NCBI GenBank assembly: GCA_021805865.1
Contig: JAJZDX010000025.1
Coordinates: 1 to 64,000 of the forward strand
Direction of reading: 5' to 3'
Source of the DNA: Pseudomonadota bacterium
GTDB lineage: Bacteria; Pseudomonadota; Gammaproteobacteria; Steroidobacterales; Steroidobacteraceae
DNA length: 64,000 bases
Both the position numbers and the translations under genes were made by a program. This document shows positions 62,003-64,000 of this stretch, piece by piece; the first letter of the stretch is position 1, and each line of letters opens with the position of its first letter. The notes beneath the pieces were generated by a model, which worked only from the letters and a program-made list of their open reading frames with translations, was not told where the DNA came from and did no database searches.

Positions 62003-62042
62003 CCCTTCGCGGTGACGAGCCGCGTGTCAAAGAGGGTCGGGC

Positions 62043-63239
62043 ATGCGGGCGATTATTTCGGCGAACCTGCTCAAGAGCAGCGCCGCCCAGTTCCAGGACA
62101 AGCCTTCCGACATCCGCGATACGCGGCTCATCGGATTTATCTTGCGCGTCGAGCGCAACGTGCGCACGTACTTCGCCCAGGTAGGGCGTGGCCGGCGCGT
62201 GCGGCTCGGGCGCGTCGGCGAGCTCACCCCCGATGAGGCCCGTGAGCGGTGCCAAGCTGTGCTCGGCAACGTCGCACAGGGACGCCCTCCCCTGCACGGT
62301 ATCGACGGCGCCGAAGGGCTGACGCTCGGCGAGTTTATTGCGGACACCTACGCCCCCTGGGCGAAGGCCCACCGGCCACGAACAGCCGGCGGCACGCTTG
62401 ACCGGATCGCGCTGCATTTTTCCGGCTGGTACAGCCGGCCGCTGACAGCAATCACTATGGAGGATATAGAGCGCTGGCGACTGAAGCGCATCAACGAGGG
62501 GATCACACCTTCGACCGTCCGGCGCGACCTCGACGGCCTCTCAAGCGTGCTCACCCGCGCCGGAAAGCTCGGGAAGCTCTCCGAGAACGTTGTGCGCCGC
62601 GTAGAGCGGCCGAGGATCGACCGGCTGCCGAAAGTGCGATATCTGGACCCGGCGGAGGAAAAGCGGCTCAGGACGGCCCTCAGTGAGCGCGACGAGGAGA
62701 TGCGCAACGCTCGCGAGTCAGCGAACAAATGGCGCCGCGAGCGCAAACACGAGCCCCTGCCCACGCTCCGGCACTACGGCGACCACCTCACACCCGCCGT
62801 GCTGCTCTCGATGAATACCGGCCTGCGCCGCGGCGAGCTCCTGGCGCTCCGCTGGACCAGCGTTGACCTGAAGGGCAAGCAGATCACGATCGAGGGTTCG
62901 ACGGCCAAAACCGCACAGACGCGCCACGTCCCGCTCAATGCCGAGGCGCTCGAGGTGCTGCGGAAATGGCACGAGCAGGCGCCAGCCAGCGAGCGCGTCA
63001 TCCCAATTGACACCGGATTCAAGACCGCATGGGCGCACCTGCTCGAGCGGGCACACATCGAGCATTTCCGCTGGCATGACCTCCGCCATCATTTCGCTTC
63101 GCGACTCGTGCAGGCCGGCGTACCGCTCAATACCGTGCGCGAACTGCTCGGACACGCGAGCATGGCGATGACGCTGCGGTACGCGCATCTCGCGCCGGAC
63201 CAGAAACAAGAAGCGGTCGACAAATTGGTGCCGCCGTGA
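62043..63239 (+). CDS. tyrosine-type site-specific integrase
   Basis: This 398-aa recombinase has an N-terminal arm-binding region (FILRVERNVRTYFAQVGRGRRVRLGRVGELTPDEAR), a SAM-like core-binding domain (about 95-185) and a catalytic domain. The catalytic residues are Arg in NTGLRRGELLALRW, Lys near TAKTAQTRHVPL, HDLRHHFAS, His in LLGHASMAMTLRYAHL, and Tyr in that same last motif. It is intact, next to a tRNA-end fragment, and probably integrated the element that continues off the right edge. The next gene overlaps its stop. Confidence 0.92.
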   Translation: MRAIISANLLKSSAAQFQDKPSDIRDTRLIGFILRVERNVRTYFAQVGRGRRVRLGRVGELTPDEARERCQAVLGNVAQGRPPLHGIDGAEGLTLGEFIADTYAPWAKAHRPRTAGGTLDRIALHFSGWYSRPLTAITMEDIERWRLKRINEGITPSTVRRDLDGLSSVLTRAGKLGKLSENVVRRVERPRIDRLPKVRYLDPAEEKRLRTALSERDEEMRNARESANKWRRERKHEPLPTLRHYGDHLTPAVLLSMNTGLRRGELLALRWTSVDLKGKQITIEGSTAKTAQTRHVPLNAEALEVLRKWHEQAPASERVIPIDTGFKTAWAHLLERAHIEHFRWHDLRHHFASRLVQAGVPLNTVRELLGHASMAMTLRYAHLAPDQKQEAVDKLVPP

Positions 63240-63940
63240 CTGAGGAACAGCCCTCCCCAAGATCCGACGCCGCGCTGCTGGCGCGGCTGCGAGAGATGGG
63301 TTTCGAAGCCCGCCGCTATGCTGCGGCTGCCTCGCTGGATGCCTACACCTGGTCTCTGCTGCTCGGAAACCGCCAACAGGCTGCGAAAATTCCGACTGTC
63401 GAGGCTGTCGCGGAACTATTCGCCGATCCATGCACGCCCCACGGGTGGGGAACAGAGTTGGCGCTCAAAGCTCATCGTCGCGGCGCGCGTGTGCCGCACA
63501 GCGCGATCCGGGAAGCGCATGGCCGAGAGCACCTCGTCACGCCGGATCGCGCAACGCTCCAAGTGGATAAGAGATCCAGCGACCGGCAGATCAAGAGCGA
63601 GTTCAGGAGTTGGCTGGCCGCGGAGCGAGAGAAAGAGAAAGCGGCGATAGCCGAGCGCGCGGCATCGCGGCGAAAGAACTCAAAGTCTGTGGCGCGATCG
63701 CCGGACTGGGCGGGGGAGATGAGGCGATGGGTGCAACACCGCGTCCTCGCATGCATCGATGTGGATTTACTCGCTGCCGCCGCAAATTTGCCGCAGATGT
63801 CGCATCCCGCGCTCGCCAGACTCCTATTCCCGCGCCGCGAAGCGGGATGGGAGTATGTGCGTAACACTGTCCGTCCGCTGTCCCGACACCTGCTGTCTGA
63901 GGCCACCACGATCGCATTGGCTCGATCAGTCGACCTCTGA
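63236..63940 (+). CDS. hypothetical protein coupled to the integrase (DUF6387-like C-terminus)
   Basis: This 234-aa protein starts at a GTG overlapping the integrase stop (GTGA). The central part is charged and helical (EREKEKAAIAERAASRRKN). The C-terminal WVQHRVLACIDVDLLAAAANLPQMSHPALARLLFPRREAGWEYVRNTVRPLSRHLLSEATT resembles DUF6387 proteins found in phages and integrative elements; I am only moderately sure of that. Its function is unknown. It is probably co-expressed with the integrase. Confidence 0.65.
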   Translation: MTEEQPSPRSDAALLARLREMGFEARRYAAAASLDAYTWSLLLGNRQQAAKIPTVEAVAELFADPCTPHGWGTELALKAHRRGARVPHSAIREAHGREHLVTPDRATLQVDKRSSDRQIKSEFRSWLAAEREKEKAAIAERAASRRKNSKSVARSPDWAGEMRRWVQHRVLACIDVDLLAAAANLPQMSHPALARLLFPRREAGWEYVRNTVRPLSRHLLSEATTIALARSVDL

Positions 63941-64000
63941 CCAGAGGCCAATCGCCAAGGGTGGGAAGGTAGGAGCGGAAAAAGTCACCCATCCCCGCCG
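63941..64000. other. window end, no recognised feature
   Basis: Sixty bases after the integrase-linked gene. The mobile element probably continues beyond the window. Confidence 0.3.

Overview
The window is GC-rich DNA with many TonB-dependent receptors, LysR regulators and P4-type integrase traces. This fits a Gammaproteobacterium of the Xanthomonadales/Nevskiales/Steroidobacterales kind. That placement is inference from gene style; no rRNA or other phylogenetic marker is present.

Layout. (1) 1-2.0 kb: the edge of a mobile element, with a MobC-like mobilization protein and an AlpA/excisionase-type HTH protein, both on the minus strand. (2) 2.0-38.6 kb: mostly ordinary chromosomal genes. They include a YtrA-type GntR/DUF1648 pair, a DAHP synthase with a readable transcription attenuator, a group II PLP decarboxylase, divergent LysR/ilvD, LysE exporters, and a GH9 glycosidase, TonB receptor and phosphoesterase block. 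They continue with a MocR/PPOX pair, an ArgP/ArgO pair and a MarR/MFS pair. At 30.8-35.8 kb lies a complete-looking group 3b [NiFe]-hydrogenase operon with a cNMP-binding protein in the middle; its maturation protease gene carries an in-frame TGA. (3) 38.8-42.4 kb: a two-gene, translationally coupled module of a PhoU-like protein and a PPDK-like ATP-grasp/phosphohistidine protein that lacks the PEP/pyruvate barrel. (4) 42.4-46.0 kb: a gene graveyard with a vapC relic, a AAA+ ATPase with a good promoter, a P4-integrase relic, an intact vapC behind the tail of a lost vapB, and a decayed arfB (GGQ ribosome-rescue factor). (5) 46.0-60.9 kb: a catabolic-looking cluster with a cyclic-amidohydrolase, LeuCD-type hydratase, UTRA-GntR regulator, family III CoA-transferase, HMG-CoA-lyase-like aldolase, VOC protein, MFS carrier, methyltransferase, a 102-aa unknown, a cupin and a TonB receptor. 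No leuA or leuB is present. I read it as import, ring opening, hydration, CoA activation and retro-Claisen cleavage of a branched C5-type acid, possibly arising from a cyclic imide or ureide. This is the best candidate for an undescribed pathway. (6) 60.9-64 kb: an integration hotspot with the 3' end of a broken purA fused to a broken P4 integrase, a tRNA 3'-end fragment, and a fresh tyrosine integrase with a coupled phage-type gene that runs off the window.

The two most sequence-supported regulatory finds are the Tyr/Trp-codon leader peptide with mutually exclusive hairpins upstream of DAHP synthase, and tandem operator-like repeats in front of the MarR, MocR and ArgP/ArgO pairs.
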